Below, one piece after another: positions 43,315 to 52,933 of a stretch of DNA of 64,000 nucleotides. The notes beneath the pieces are model-generated. The model made no database searches. It saw nothing but the letters and a program-made list of their open reading frames with translations, and was not told the origin of the DNA. Within the stretch, counting starts at the first letter, position 1; every line of letters starts with the position of its first letter. A program made the translations under genes and the position numbers. The stretch is from Pyrenula massariospora (lineage: Eukaryota; Ascomycota; Eurotiomycetes; Pyrenulales; Pyrenulaceae), in contig JAGFMI010000002.1 of assembly GCA_021030905.1 (NCBI GenBank), positions 434,001-498,000 of the forward strand. The letters are read 5' to 3'.

Positions 43315-44670
43315 TCACTCAGGCTCAGGTACTGGTTGCAGGTACTGCCTGACCCACGCCACTCTGCCCTCTTTCGCATCCAAAATTGCTCCAAAATGGG
43401 TCTGTTCATTAGTGGTCGGCCATCTGCTAAGCCATCTGATGACCTCTGCTTTAGTCGCAGTGGCTCCAGTCCCGATTGGTGAAGGCATCGAGCTGGTGAT
43501 GATCTGAGAGCCTGCAGAATCTAGGTCCATATTTCTTCCATCGCTCTTTAGCGACTGCACACTAGCTCGAGAAGAGGGTCTTCGAGTCTCCAACTTCTGT
43601 TTATTAGCAGCGTGACCTTGGCTGTCCTGAGATCTCGCCTTCTTCTCCGATTGTTTGACTTTCCTCTGCCAGTTCTTGACCATCGCTTGCCTCCGATCAA
43701 CGCTTTCCTGTATTGCTTCTGCCAGCGTTATCCTCTCGCTGGTGACTGGGTCAAAGAAGGTACGATGGTCTTGTCGGCCTTTCCACTCATCCAGGTCATG
43801 ATTAGTGAGCACTATGAAGTCGTTTGACAAGCTGATAGATGCTGCACGATGATCTTTCTCCATCGTTAAAGCAGTGTCGCCATCACTAAACACAAGATAA
43901 GCCGCAGTGGAAGCATACTTTGATATGGCATCTGCAATGGCGTTGAGTGATTCGGAATGGGCGGTGAAGGATGATGATAACAGGTGGCTTCTGAGTATGG
44001 AGGAGATTGAACGACGCCATCCTAGTAGCACGAAGAGTAGATGGGAGTAATAACGAACATGTCCCAGAAGTGTCGTAGCATCATGCAGCGGTCGGAAATT
44101 CAGGGACACGCTCAACCCCTTGCGAACTCCTGTAAGAACACCGACAAAGCCAACGTAAGTTAGACTTGAAGCAACAGGCTGCTCTGGTTGCGCGGATCTG
44201 CCGTGCTTGAAGTTAAGCTGCACAATGACTTGTCTTAATTCCTCCATGCCCCAGTCCAATGTTCTGAAATGCAGCATTTTCCTCTCCGCTTCGCCATCCT
44301 CGCAGCATCGTACGACACCACTAGTACATCCCATCAACAGGTCAAGAAGAACATTCAGAGCAACGACGAGGAAGAAGTCTACGTTTGCTGCGTCGCTGAT
44401 TCCGCGAATTTCCTCGGTCTCTTCGTGGGTATAGAGTTTGGTCAGCAACATCCGGGCAAGCCGTTTGAACCATTTTGGCGACGCTCTTGGATAGAGACTA
44501 ATTACCAGCTCATCAAAAAGGCCGGTGAGAGCCGCAACCTTGTCTGCGTAAGCTTTTGCAAGCTCAACATAGCGCTGATGGGGAGGCTGGTCTAGATCAA
44601 TCCAATACACAGGAGGTACCGTCCCCGCTTGCTTGACTATTTTCTCCTGTTTTTTCTGAGAGCTGGACAT
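43315..44670 (-). CDS. Acid ceramidase/NAAA-like amidase (Ntn hydrolase)
   Basis: A 451-residue single-exon protein of the acid ceramidase / N-acylethanolamine acid amidase group, within the choloylglycine-hydrolase Ntn superfamily. These enzymes cut the amide bond of ceramides or N-acylethanolamines, using a cysteine that becomes N-terminal after autocleavage. Residues 18-50 (VPPVYWIDLDQPPHQRYVEL) match the N-terminal beta-subunit domain. The candidate nucleophile is Cys115 in LLMGCTSGVV, and the following KMLHFRTLDWGMEELRQVIV carries the conserved Arg136 and Asp139. Unlike the animal lysosomal enzymes it has no signal peptide, so it is probably cytosolic. The last about 100 residues (Lys/Ser-rich then EGRVAWVRQYLQPVPEPE) are an extension. 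Substrate choice between ceramide and N-acylethanolamine cannot be read from sequence. It lies 2.6 kb from a NAPE-PLD-like gene. Confidence 0.85.
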   Translation of the reverse strand: MSSSQKKQEKIVKQAGTVPPVYWIDLDQPPHQRYVELAKAYADKVAALTGLFDELVISLYPRASPKWFKRLARMLLTKLYTHEETEEIRGISDAANVDFFLVVALNVLLDLLMGCTSGVVRCCEDGEAERKMLHFRTLDWGMEELRQVIVQLNFKHGRSAQPEQPVASSLTYVGFVGVLTGVRKGLSVSLNFRPLHDATTLLGHVRYYSHLLFVLLGWRRSISSILRSHLLSSSFTAHSESLNAIADAISKYASTAAYLVFSDGDTALTMEKDHRAASISLSNDFIVLTNHDLDEWKGRQDHRTFFDPVTSERITLAEAIQESVDRRQAMVKNWQRKVKQSEKKARSQDSQGHAANKQKLETRRPSSRASVQSLKSDGRNMDLDSAGSQIITSSMPSPIGTGATATKAEVIRWLSRWPTTNEQTHFGAILDAKEGRVAWVRQYLQPVPEPE

Positions 44671-45764
44671 TTCCGGCGAGAGCGACCCAGCTAACCTAGA
44701 CGGGTGTTAAACTAAAAGAGCGAACGCTCCCTCGCTAAGCACCTAGGCACTATATGACCGCAGTACAATAATAATAAGACGAGCTAAGATTTTGATAGTA
44801 GAATTGCCGGGATGCGTTTTTGGCCAGTGCAACATCTATCACCCAGTGCTGCCCTTCACCTCTAATCCGAGAGCGAAACAGATCGTTGGTGATTGCCGTC
44901 GCGAGCCCAGGCAACCAGCAACTTCGATCCTGTCAGCAATATCAACTCTTGTTCGGGCAAACCCGCAAGGCTACCAGAGAGGAAGACGTCGGAGGGTGGC
45001 CCGAAGTTGCGGCTCTGTAAAGTAAGCGAGGATGGGGAGGTGGGCAGGATGCACGCCCTGGGGAGGGTTTGGATACGATGGAGCCGATGCCGAGAGACAG
45101 CCAAGAGGCCGTTCCACTGCTACCTAGTAAACGGCCCATAGGCCTTGTGAGGTCGAGGAGTTCGAGACACTGGCGCTGCTAGCCGACCTCGATTCTATTT
45201 CGAGACGTGCAACTCATCTCGCCCCTGGTTTAAGGGTGGGCTAAGAGCCTGGTCCCGCCGCCATCAATTGATCAAATCTCTGCAATTTCCAAGAAGCGGA
45301 AAGCTCCTGGGAGGTCAATCCCTGGCTTGGGGGCCAGCACCACCCCCTTCCCACACGCCGATTGGCTAAAAGTCCTAATGTCAGGCATTAAAATAAGTAT
45401 CCTTGCATCATGGATAGCAACGGGCATCTTATCCGCCATACAAAGACTCCCCGTCAAGACTCAAGTCAGTCTCACATTGAGGCCGTTCTTGGGCATTTGC
45501 CTAAGCCGCCCCCCCTCGAGTGGCGGGGGCGGAACTCACGCTGTCAATTAAGCTTGTAAGATAGGCTAGGCCTTCGCTCGTGAGGCAGATCTCAGGAGAC
45601 GATATAAAATCTGTAGAGTCTGCACCTCCGATCATCGCCTTTCCATCGCTATCCCCATCGTTCTCTTCCACACGCCGGTATCCTCAGCCGACCAGTCTAT
45701 CCTTTATCAAGCCTCAATCATTTTATTCTACCTCGTCGGCCTCTCTAAGCATCTCTGCCTCACC
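44671..45764. promoter_or_regulatory. Divergent region with TATA box for the secreted-peptide gene
   Basis: 1.1 kb between the amidase gene (minus) and the signal-peptide gene at 45765 (plus). A TATA box, TATAAAAT, lies at 45603-45610, about 155 nt before the ATG, followed by a C/T-rich leader (for example CTTTCCATCGCTATCCCCATC), the arrangement of strongly expressed fungal genes. No other gene is supported. Confidence 0.5.
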
Positions 45765-46066
45765 ATGCAGCTCTTCCTCATCGTCTCCGCTGTCTTGAGC
45801 GCGCTCTCTCTTTCCGCTGTTGCGGCACCTGTACCTATTGCAGAACCTGGTATGTTCATCAATTTCCCATTACCCCAATCCACGCCCTTTCCCCTGATTT
45901 TGTCATGTGTTTTTTGGGCCTCGCCAACAATCTCTCCAACGCAGACACGCCGGTGTCTTTGGACTTGGTGCCCAGAAAAGACAAAGACGGAGATGCGCCG
46001 AAGTGGATGTGCGCAATTCCGGAGGGCGAATCCAAGCGAGACACCGTCGGAGTCTCCTGCATCTAG
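45765..46066 (+). CDS. Short secreted peptide precursor with Kex2 site
   Basis: Exons 45765-45849 and 45945-46066 join across a 95-nt intron (GTATGT...ACGCAG) to give 68 residues. Residues 1-20 (MQLFLIVSAVLSALSLSAVA) are a signal peptide. A short propeptide-like segment (APVPIAEPDTPVSLDLVPRK) precedes DKDGDAPKWMCAIPEGESKR, which ends in a Kex2-type KR, and then DTVGVSCI and a stop. A second copy of the motif, GTDGTAPKYICGDPSYSATS then KR, lies 130 nt further on in another frame (46168-46245), so the true gene may splice past this stop and end at 46245. The weak GTCTCC donor at 46051 with the CAG acceptor at 46141-46143 would keep frame. The product looks like a Kex2-processed repeat-peptide precursor of unknown function. 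Confidence 0.6.
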
Positions 46067-46167
46067 CTGGGGTAGCTCACTCCGTAGATGCTTGCTTGGC
46101 TTCGCCATCAGCCTTGTCTCGACCAGAAGCCTTGCCATCCCAGAACGTGGAGCGGCAGTCGGGTACC

Positions 46168-46245
46168 GACGGTACAGCCCCAAAATACATTTGCGGTGAC
46201 CCATCGTACAGTGCCACCTCGAAGCGGTCGGGATACAGCATTTGA
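46168..46245 (+). other. Second copy of the Kex2-bounded peptide motif
   Basis: The frame at 46168-46245 reads DGTAPKYICGDPSYSATSKR then SGYSI and a stop. It matches DGDAPKWMCAIPEGESKR of the preceding gene (45986-46039) in D, G, A, P, K, C, P and the closing SKR, with W/Y and M/I substitutions. The DNA differs at most third codon positions while the residues are kept, which points to a real coding repeat rather than a recent sequence duplication. It is probably part of a 3' exon of the gene at 45765; the exact donor is unclear. Confidence 0.5.
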
Positions 46246-47306
46246 GTCAGAGTAGAGTCATTGATGGTGCTTTGGCTTCGCTGACTGTTCTTCTATCAGA
46301 TGCTCTGGACTCTGCGAATGTGCTGCCGCGACAAGATGAAAGTATAGAGGGAGGATTGTTTATTTGCAAGCGCATGCCACCTAAAGTGGGGTGTTAACTT
46401 GTGCGGGACGCCTTTCGATTTTCGCTTTCTGTTGACTCGGCAAGGAACCGGACTGCTATCTACATTTCCTGAATTGGTATGCATCTAGAGTGTCGGGATT
46501 GGTGGCTTTCGTGTGTTTCTAGGCGCCGCATGATCGGATGAGTGTCTAGATATTAGAATGTCAATCAAATGTGGCCGTTCATGACGCGGTTGTATCAAAC
46601 AATGACCGTGTGCATTTCAGGCATCAGCTTGCGTCCGCACAGCATTAGGACTCACGCATGAGACTGGCTCATGATCGGAAGCTTTGCCTGTTGCAAATCT
46701 CTGGGGCTCACGAAGAGGTCTATCCATATCCTCGCCGCGCGTGTTCGTAGCAGTTAGGAAACGGTGCACTAACGTTCTAGAAATCAGAATTTCTCGCCCC
46801 CACAGGACGCTTGGACCGAAACAGCCCCAGACATCGTCATCGAACCGTGTGTCAAGAACGCGATCGAATACACGACGGCTCTCTCACGTCATGTTGTCCA
46901 ATGAGAGACGCATCCTATTTCGGAAGAATGAAGGGCGCTTGGGCGTTTTTCGTCAGCCGATAAGGCTCTCACCTCACGGCTTTTTATTCGGTGGTCGCTG
47001 GTCAGAGCCGTGGAGAGGGCGCATCTATCCAGCTGCAGGAGAGATCTGGTGCTAATGGGTTTTCAGACTAGCCTTGCTTATATTATGTCTTACGTGGTAC
47101 GAGACGTCCGGTTTCCCGATCGCGGTGATGTTCTTTAGCTTCAACGATTTGCTCCTATCTCGCGCATCTACTAGTATCTGATCATCCAGCCCTGATTCCC
47201 GGACCATAAGCCAAGACGTACGTACATAGATTGAAGTTAGAGACGCAACGGTCCATCTCAATCTTTACCCATCACACCGCAAAAGGCCACTCGAAGCTAC
47301 ACGTAA
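46246..47306. other. Intergenic region
   Basis: 1.06 kb between the peptide gene and the NAPE-PLD-like gene. A 123-codon ORF (46684-47055) is arginine-rich and featureless. No gene supported. Confidence 0.35.
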
Positions 47307-48549
47307 ATGAAGGTCACACGCCTTCCCCCAACAGCTCCCCAATCCAAGTCGCATCACATGGGCAGCCCACCAACGTCTTTCCAAAATCCTTGGCCTTCAT
47401 CTAGGAGCGCTCCCTCCCTGTCAACCATATTTTCTACGCGTTTTGGCTCAAACCGCAATTTTGTCCCGGTTCCCAGCACGAGAGATGAGCTAGTGCCAGT
47501 ACGCACACCTACTTGGGGTCGGGGCCAGCAAGGTCTGAAAGCCACTTGGCTCGGTCACGCCGGCTTCCTCGTGGAGACGTCATGCCCCGTTGATGACGCG
47601 CCGGATGGTAGAGGGATCCGCATCCTGTTCGATGCCGTGTTCGCGGAGCGAGTCGGCCCGTGGGGCGTTATTGGGCCAAAGCGATTCTCACCTACACCTT
47701 GCAAGATTGAGGAGCTGCCTGAGATTGATGTATTTGCCGTCAGCCACAATCATTACGACCATCTTGATATTGAGGCCGTGCGATATCTATGGCGAAGGGG
47801 AAAGGGCAAGACAAAGTTTGCGTTTGCGCTGGGTCAGGGGGATTGGTTTCGCGGAATTGGTATGAAAGATGAGGAATTGTATGAAATGGACTGGTGGGAT
47901 GGGTTTAAAATCGACTCAGGCCGAGCGAAGGTGAGTTTGACTTGCACTCCTTGCCAACATGGAAGCGGACGAGGAGTGGGTGACCACGGGAAAACGTTGT
48001 GGTGTTCATGGGTTCTCCAAGAACTTGAGTCAGCAAATGTGCCGAGCGGGAATGTAGATACGGTGAAACACGACGGCCCCAAAAAATTGTTCTTCGCAGG
48101 TGAGGCCGCTATATCATCTTAGCCCAGCGCAACACAATCGCTCGTCTTGAACATCTAACCGTATTTCAGGAGACACAGCATACCGAACGGTCACGGAGCA
48201 GACAATCAATGAAAACCCAGAAGCGCTCCCGCATTGCCCAGCATTTTCGGAGATCGGCAAGCTGTTTGGGCCTTTCGATCTAGCACTCCTCCCCATTGGC
48301 TGCTTCATGCCAAGAACGTTCATGTCGCAAGTTCACTGCTGTCCCGATGATTCTATTAGTATTCACAAAGATATTCGGAGTAAGAAGAGCATAGGGATGC
48401 ATTGGGGAACCATTAGAGGCGGTCTCTCAGCCCAATATGAAGATGTACGAGAGCCACCTCGACAATGGAAAGAGGCGGCAAAGAAAGGGGGTTATAAATG
48501 GGGAGACGAGATCGGACTTTGCGAAATAGGAGAGACCGTTATTGTTTGA
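47307..48549 (+). CDS. NAPE-PLD-like metallo-beta-lactamase-fold hydrolase (Fmp30 type)
   Basis: Exons 47307-48099 and 48170-48549 join across a 70-nt intron (phase 1) to give 390 residues. The fold is a metallo-beta-lactamase: LKATWLGHAGFLVE (residues 78-90), then the dinuclear-zinc motif SHNHYDHLD (H147, H149, D151, H152), then CTPCQHGSGRG, KKLFFAGDTAYRTVT with the splice-created GDT, and IHKDIRSKKSIGMHWGT. The N-terminal FQNPWPSSR also fits the family. Animal NAPE-PLD releases N-acylethanolamines from N-acyl-phosphatidylethanolamine; the yeast relative Fmp30 is mitochondrial and affects cardiolipin and NAPE levels. There is no clear signal peptide; residues 1-60 (Arg/Ser-rich, few acidic) could be a mitochondrial presequence. 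Its neighbour at 43315-44670 belongs to the family that hydrolyses N-acylethanolamines. Confidence 0.9.
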
Positions 48550-49920
48550 AGTCTCAGTGCGAATCTTTAGCAATGAAAGCTAGACCTGCATTCTCGATTA
48601 CGACGGAGCGTGGCATCCCTTTCCCGCTCCAGACTGTTGGATAATGTTGGAATTGTCACCGAGACGAGCGATGACAGCCGAGGACGGCTCAAAAAGCTCG
48701 AATGTACACTCTTGTTAGAGAAAAAGTCGGAGTAAAGAAATCTAGGAGAGACCATAGAGCACTCTAGAGAACAGCATTTCCGAATCTCCCCTTGGAGACC
48801 TTGGGCTCCTTTTGCTGCCTGCTAATCAAGCATCTTTCAACGGATGTACATTAATCCTGAAAATCTCGAGACTGCTCTGCAGTTAAGAGCGCGCGAAGGT
48901 GTTGTTCATGGGGGGGGTTCGCTTTTCAAATCCGGGATTGTCGGTTCCATTGATCAATATCATAAGGCCTGTACTTGCCCTCTATAGGGTGTAAGGACAC
49001 TGTATGAAGGAATTCTTTCTCTATTCCGTGATGCCAGAACCAAGCCTTCCCCCCCGAAAGGTTTCCCTAAATTTTAGTTGAAAATCCTACTTGGTGACAT
49101 TGCTTGGCGTGTACATGTATGTTGGCCGCACAAAACTGTTGAGAGCGGTCAGCGAGTATGGCTGGCGATATCTTATATGCGCACCGATCACTATTGTATG
49201 GGCTTGTCTCTGTACCCAACAATTCTTTTTCTCTAGCTTTGTCTGCGTACCATCTCCGTACTTGGTCACGATCTTCTTCTGCTTGTAACAAAGGTGTAAG
49301 GTGGATACGCGCCCACATTTTTTCCCGCGCCAGCTCACTGAATAATGAACTTGATTCAGTAATCTTGAAACGAGCATGGAAAAATGGGCCGCCGCTGGTT
49401 CTTGGTTGGTGCAGGTGTTGCAACATACTTTCTTTCTCGCTGCCCGATAAAGAGCTTGCGCCAGCCGTAGGCCATTACTGCAACCATTCCAAGCAAGTAG
49501 ATACTCGGTCGAAAGCCGCGCGCAGGAATATTGCGCTGTGAGTCTTCGTCAGCAATGCCTGTGAAGTCGAACGCAATTTGAAAACGCTTAGAGCTCTACG
49601 GCGCAGATCGCAAACGACTTGGATCAAGTCACTAACGTACCTTGTATTGTACAGCATCATAGCCACCGGATGGTGGTAAGTCTTGAGGCATTGCTTGCCG
49701 CGTTGAGATTCGAAGCCGTACCAATTACGAAGCACAAAGGGCGAGAAGGGACTTTGGCTGGTAACGAAACAAGCAGTTAGCAGCATGTGGGGGAAATTAG
49801 AGCTCTGTGATTGGCTAACCCAATTGAAGCTCCGATCATCACCTTTCCACACATTTACACTGCGCCCTATGGTCTCTCCCCAGGTAGATATCTAGGCGAG
49901 CGAAAAAAGCATACTTTGTA
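48550..49920. other. Intergenic region
   Basis: 1.37 kb with overlapping short ORFs on both strands and no recognisable product. G-rich run at 48909-48916. It should contain the Trm10 promoter. Confidence 0.35.
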
Positions 49921-51192
49921 ATGGAGGCACAAGAGCGACCTTACAAACGTCGGCGACTCGGTTCAGATGACAGGATCTGTCATGTTAAGTTCCATGACCA
50001 AAATCAACAGGACAAGGCACTCTGCACGTCAGACGATTTATCAGATTCTCAGGCTGACGATGAAGATTGTGGAAATCATGGCAACGACCGAGAAGATGAT
50101 GATTCTCCGCTACCTTCGAATCCTGACCTAACTGAGAGTAATGCCACTGAGCACCCTGGCATGTCCAAGAGCCAGCTCAAGAAATTGAGGCGAAAGGAAC
50201 GGTGGGAGGCAGGCAGGGATTTTCGCAAGCAGAAGCGAAAGCAGAAAATTGCGGAAAAGAAACAGCGTAAGCGCCACGATAGAGAGCGAGCCGATGGGCA
50301 AGAGCGGCGAGAACCACGGACACGGCCGATTCTGCTTCCGGTGACTTTCCTGATTGACTGTGGCTTCGATGACTTGATGACCGACCAAGAGCTCGTATCA
50401 CTGGGCTCACAGATTACAAGAGCCTACTCTGACCATCACAAGGCCCAATACCAGGTCCCCCTACTGATTTCTTCGTTTACTGGAAGGTTAAAAACTAGAT
50501 TCGAGACTGTTCTGAGCAACCATCATCTGAACTGGAAAGGCGTCAAGTTTTTAGAGTCTGATTTCCTCGAGGCTAGCAATCAAGCAGCCAACACTATGAC
50601 AGACTCGAAATATTCGTGGAGCAATAGTACTGTCAAGGGTGCATTATCCAAGCACCTATCGGTATCGGATGGAGCCTTGCAGGCGAAAGGTGAAGTTATC
50701 TATCTCAGCTCAGAATCTCCGAATACTCTGGAAGAACTAAAGCCCTTCAGCACCTACATCGTAGGGGGGCTTGTGGATAAAAATCGCCACAAAGGCCTAT
50801 GCTATAAAAGGGCATGTGACAAAGGCATCAGAACGGCGAAACTACCAATCTCCGACTTTATGGAAATGCAAAGCCGTTCCGTCCTGGCTACGAATCATGT
50901 CATAGAGATTATGCTATGCTGGCTTGAGTGTGGCAATTGGGGAGAAGCCTTTATGAAAGTTATGCCCAAACGGAAAGGAGGATCTTTGAAGGGGCAAAAC
51001 GGTCCAAGCGGGCAACATGACACTTCCAGGAAGGGTTCTCCTGATTACGATGCTCCAACGGTAGCCGAATCAGTGCCGAACAGAGAGGACAGTAAGTCTT
51101 CGGAATACAGCAATGTCCCTACTATGCCTGGAAAGGATGTCGCTACAGTTTCCTCCACCACAGCAGATACCGGGGCGAGCGAAATGCACTGA
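49921..51192 (+). CDS. TRM10: tRNA (guanine-9) methyltransferase Trm10
   Basis: A 423-residue single-exon protein of the SPOUT methyltransferase family that methylates N1 of G9 in tRNAs. Residues about 80-125 are the highly basic RNA-binding linker (SKSQLKKLRRKERWEAGRDF, KQKRKQKIAEKKQRKRHDRE). The SPOUT domain spans about 135-345: LPVTFLIDCGFDDLMTDQEL, the region before EVIYLSSESPNTLEELKPFS, TYIVGGLVDKNRHKGLCYKR with the conserved VDKNRHK, and RTAKLPISDFMEMQSRSVLA with NHVIEIML. These are the diagnostic blocks of Trm10. The first 70 residues are acidic and Ser-rich and the last 60 are Ser/Thr-rich, both probably disordered. It acts in nucleus or cytoplasm; no targeting signal is seen. Confidence 0.95.
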   Translation: MEAQERPYKRRRLGSDDRICHVKFHDQNQQDKALCTSDDLSDSQADDEDCGNHGNDREDDDSPLPSNPDLTESNATEHPGMSKSQLKKLRRKERWEAGRDFRKQKRKQKIAEKKQRKRHDRERADGQERREPRTRPILLPVTFLIDCGFDDLMTDQELVSLGSQITRAYSDHHKAQYQVPLLISSFTGRLKTRFETVLSNHHLNWKGVKFLESDFLEASNQAANTMTDSKYSWSNSTVKGALSKHLSVSDGALQAKGEVIYLSSESPNTLEELKPFSTYIVGGLVDKNRHKGLCYKRACDKGIRTAKLPISDFMEMQSRSVLATNHVIEIMLCWLECGNWGEAFMKVMPKRKGGSLKGQNGPSGQHDTSRKGSPDYDAPTVAESVPNREDSKSSEYSNVPTMPGKDVATVSSTTADTGASEMH

Positions 51193-52933
51193 ACACGGTG
51201 TGTGAAGAGCAATTCAGGGCACGGCCCTTTGCGGCAACACAAGCCAGCGGCCTTACTTTAGCGTAGTCACCCAACTTTGCAAATGTCAACCCCGTCTCCG
51301 GCAGTAGCAGCGAAATCACAACCTAGAAGAAGGCATCCTGTCATCTTATTGCATGTGACCTGAGGTTTACAATGGCCTAGGGTCGATCTCGTAGATTCCG
51401 GTGATTTGTCCGATCATGGCCAATTTTTACGGTCGACGCAAGAGGTGTCCTTCGATGGACCCTCTCGGGAAGTCTGTGATGAGAAGCTAAATCACCGCTT
51501 CGTTGAATGTGTGGAAATGGCACCAATCTCCTTTGCCCATGCGCTATTTAGACTCTACTCTTTCCTATCACACCCTGAGTACTCGTAAAACGTACCTAAT
51601 TGACGGGCTTGTTTGCTCGGAGTCGCGCTCCACCAAAGCGTACCACCTGGGAGTCATACAGCGTGTCCATGAAGTGGTTCACGTGATCGCGGCTTTTGTC
51701 ATTACAACCAATCAGTCATCATCGTGCTTCCCCACTCCCTAACTGGGAAAGGGCGACCTGCCGTGCCTGCCTCTGATTCCAGCATCCAACGCACCTTCCC
51801 ACAACCCACTCATGTCTTGTCCTCGCTCGAATCTAAACAAGGTAGGAAAAGACGTAAAGAGGGACGGCATGATGGCCGAAGTGGTCGCTCGAAAATTCTT
51901 TTCCGGCTGGAGCAGATCTTCTACCTATTTCTGCAGAGACGGCTCGTACCAGCGCATCTCAATACCCATTTGGTGAGTTTCTTCTTCCTTTTTACGCCGT
52001 AAAACCAATATTTGTATGCCGGTGCTCTTTTTCCAAGTGTATCAGTTGGTTTTACGCCTAATCTTGAGCTCTGGATACTCGACGTGTTCCGCGAGACTAT
52101 TAGCAAGCCAAGCTGAATGTGAGAGCACAACGCCGCGGTTGAATTTCCTTACCATGTTGATTCAATTTTGAAAACCATGTCATGGTCTGCTGTTGCGTCA
52201 ACCGAATACCAATAAAAGCAGTAACGGAAGCGAAGACAGTCTTTTGAAAGGATTTCACTGCCAGAGACATTTTGCTTGTCGGGAAAACCTGACGCAAGCG
52301 AGATACCATGACCGCCTCTTTGATTCAAATAGACCATGACAGTACCTATGAATCCTTTTTTGGATCTGATTTCCTAAGCATAACTGCTGTTAATGTGCAT
52401 TCGAGCCCTCGAATTACACGTGAATTGGGAGGGCGCACCAAAGCAGCGATCAGACCCACGCATCATAGGTACGATATTGGCACGATATCCGCTCTTTTGG
52501 ACCTCAGATATTGACAGACCATTTTACACACGCAAGTAAACCTATTACAATGGCAAGAATACCAACGTATCCTCTTGTCCTTGCCATGTCAGCGAGATGC
52601 CGCACGCCACGCCCCAGTGGGCCCGGCCAGCAACGCGCCTCCTTGGGATTGAGGCTCATCTCCAATCGTTGCACCCAACACTGAGCGATAATTAGTTACA
52701 AACGCCTCAGACAGGGGCCTGGAAAGGCCCCCCCTTTGTTGTCTTGCAGAAATCTCGAATACATATACGTTGCAATCTTCGACAAAAGCACCTCGCAAAA
52801 TTCTTGTTTCCCCTTTTTGACTTATGTCTGTTTCCAGCCCACAATGCCATCTATCTACTGCTTGCTGTGTTTCCTGATGTTCTAGACCCCAGTCACATTG
52901 AGCTCTAATTCTATTTGGTTTGCAGCATCGCCC
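51193..52933. other. Intergenic region
   Basis: 1.74 kb with no supported gene. A possible 5'-leader intron acceptor (TTTGCAG, 52919-52925) sits just before the glycosyltransferase ATG. The sequence CGCCGCGGTT at 52130-52139 also occurs at 8370-8379. Confidence 0.35.

Noticed and set aside
45765-46245. Alpha-type mating pheromone precursor
   Set aside because: The repeats lack the W-C-x(5-6)-C core shared by filamentous-ascomycete alpha pheromones; only the signal peptide and KR sites agree.
45765-46245. Dikaritin (ustiloxin-like) RiPP cluster
   Set aside because: No UstYa-type (DUF3328) oxidase, tyrosinase or related tailoring gene is visible nearby, so only the precursor-like architecture remains.
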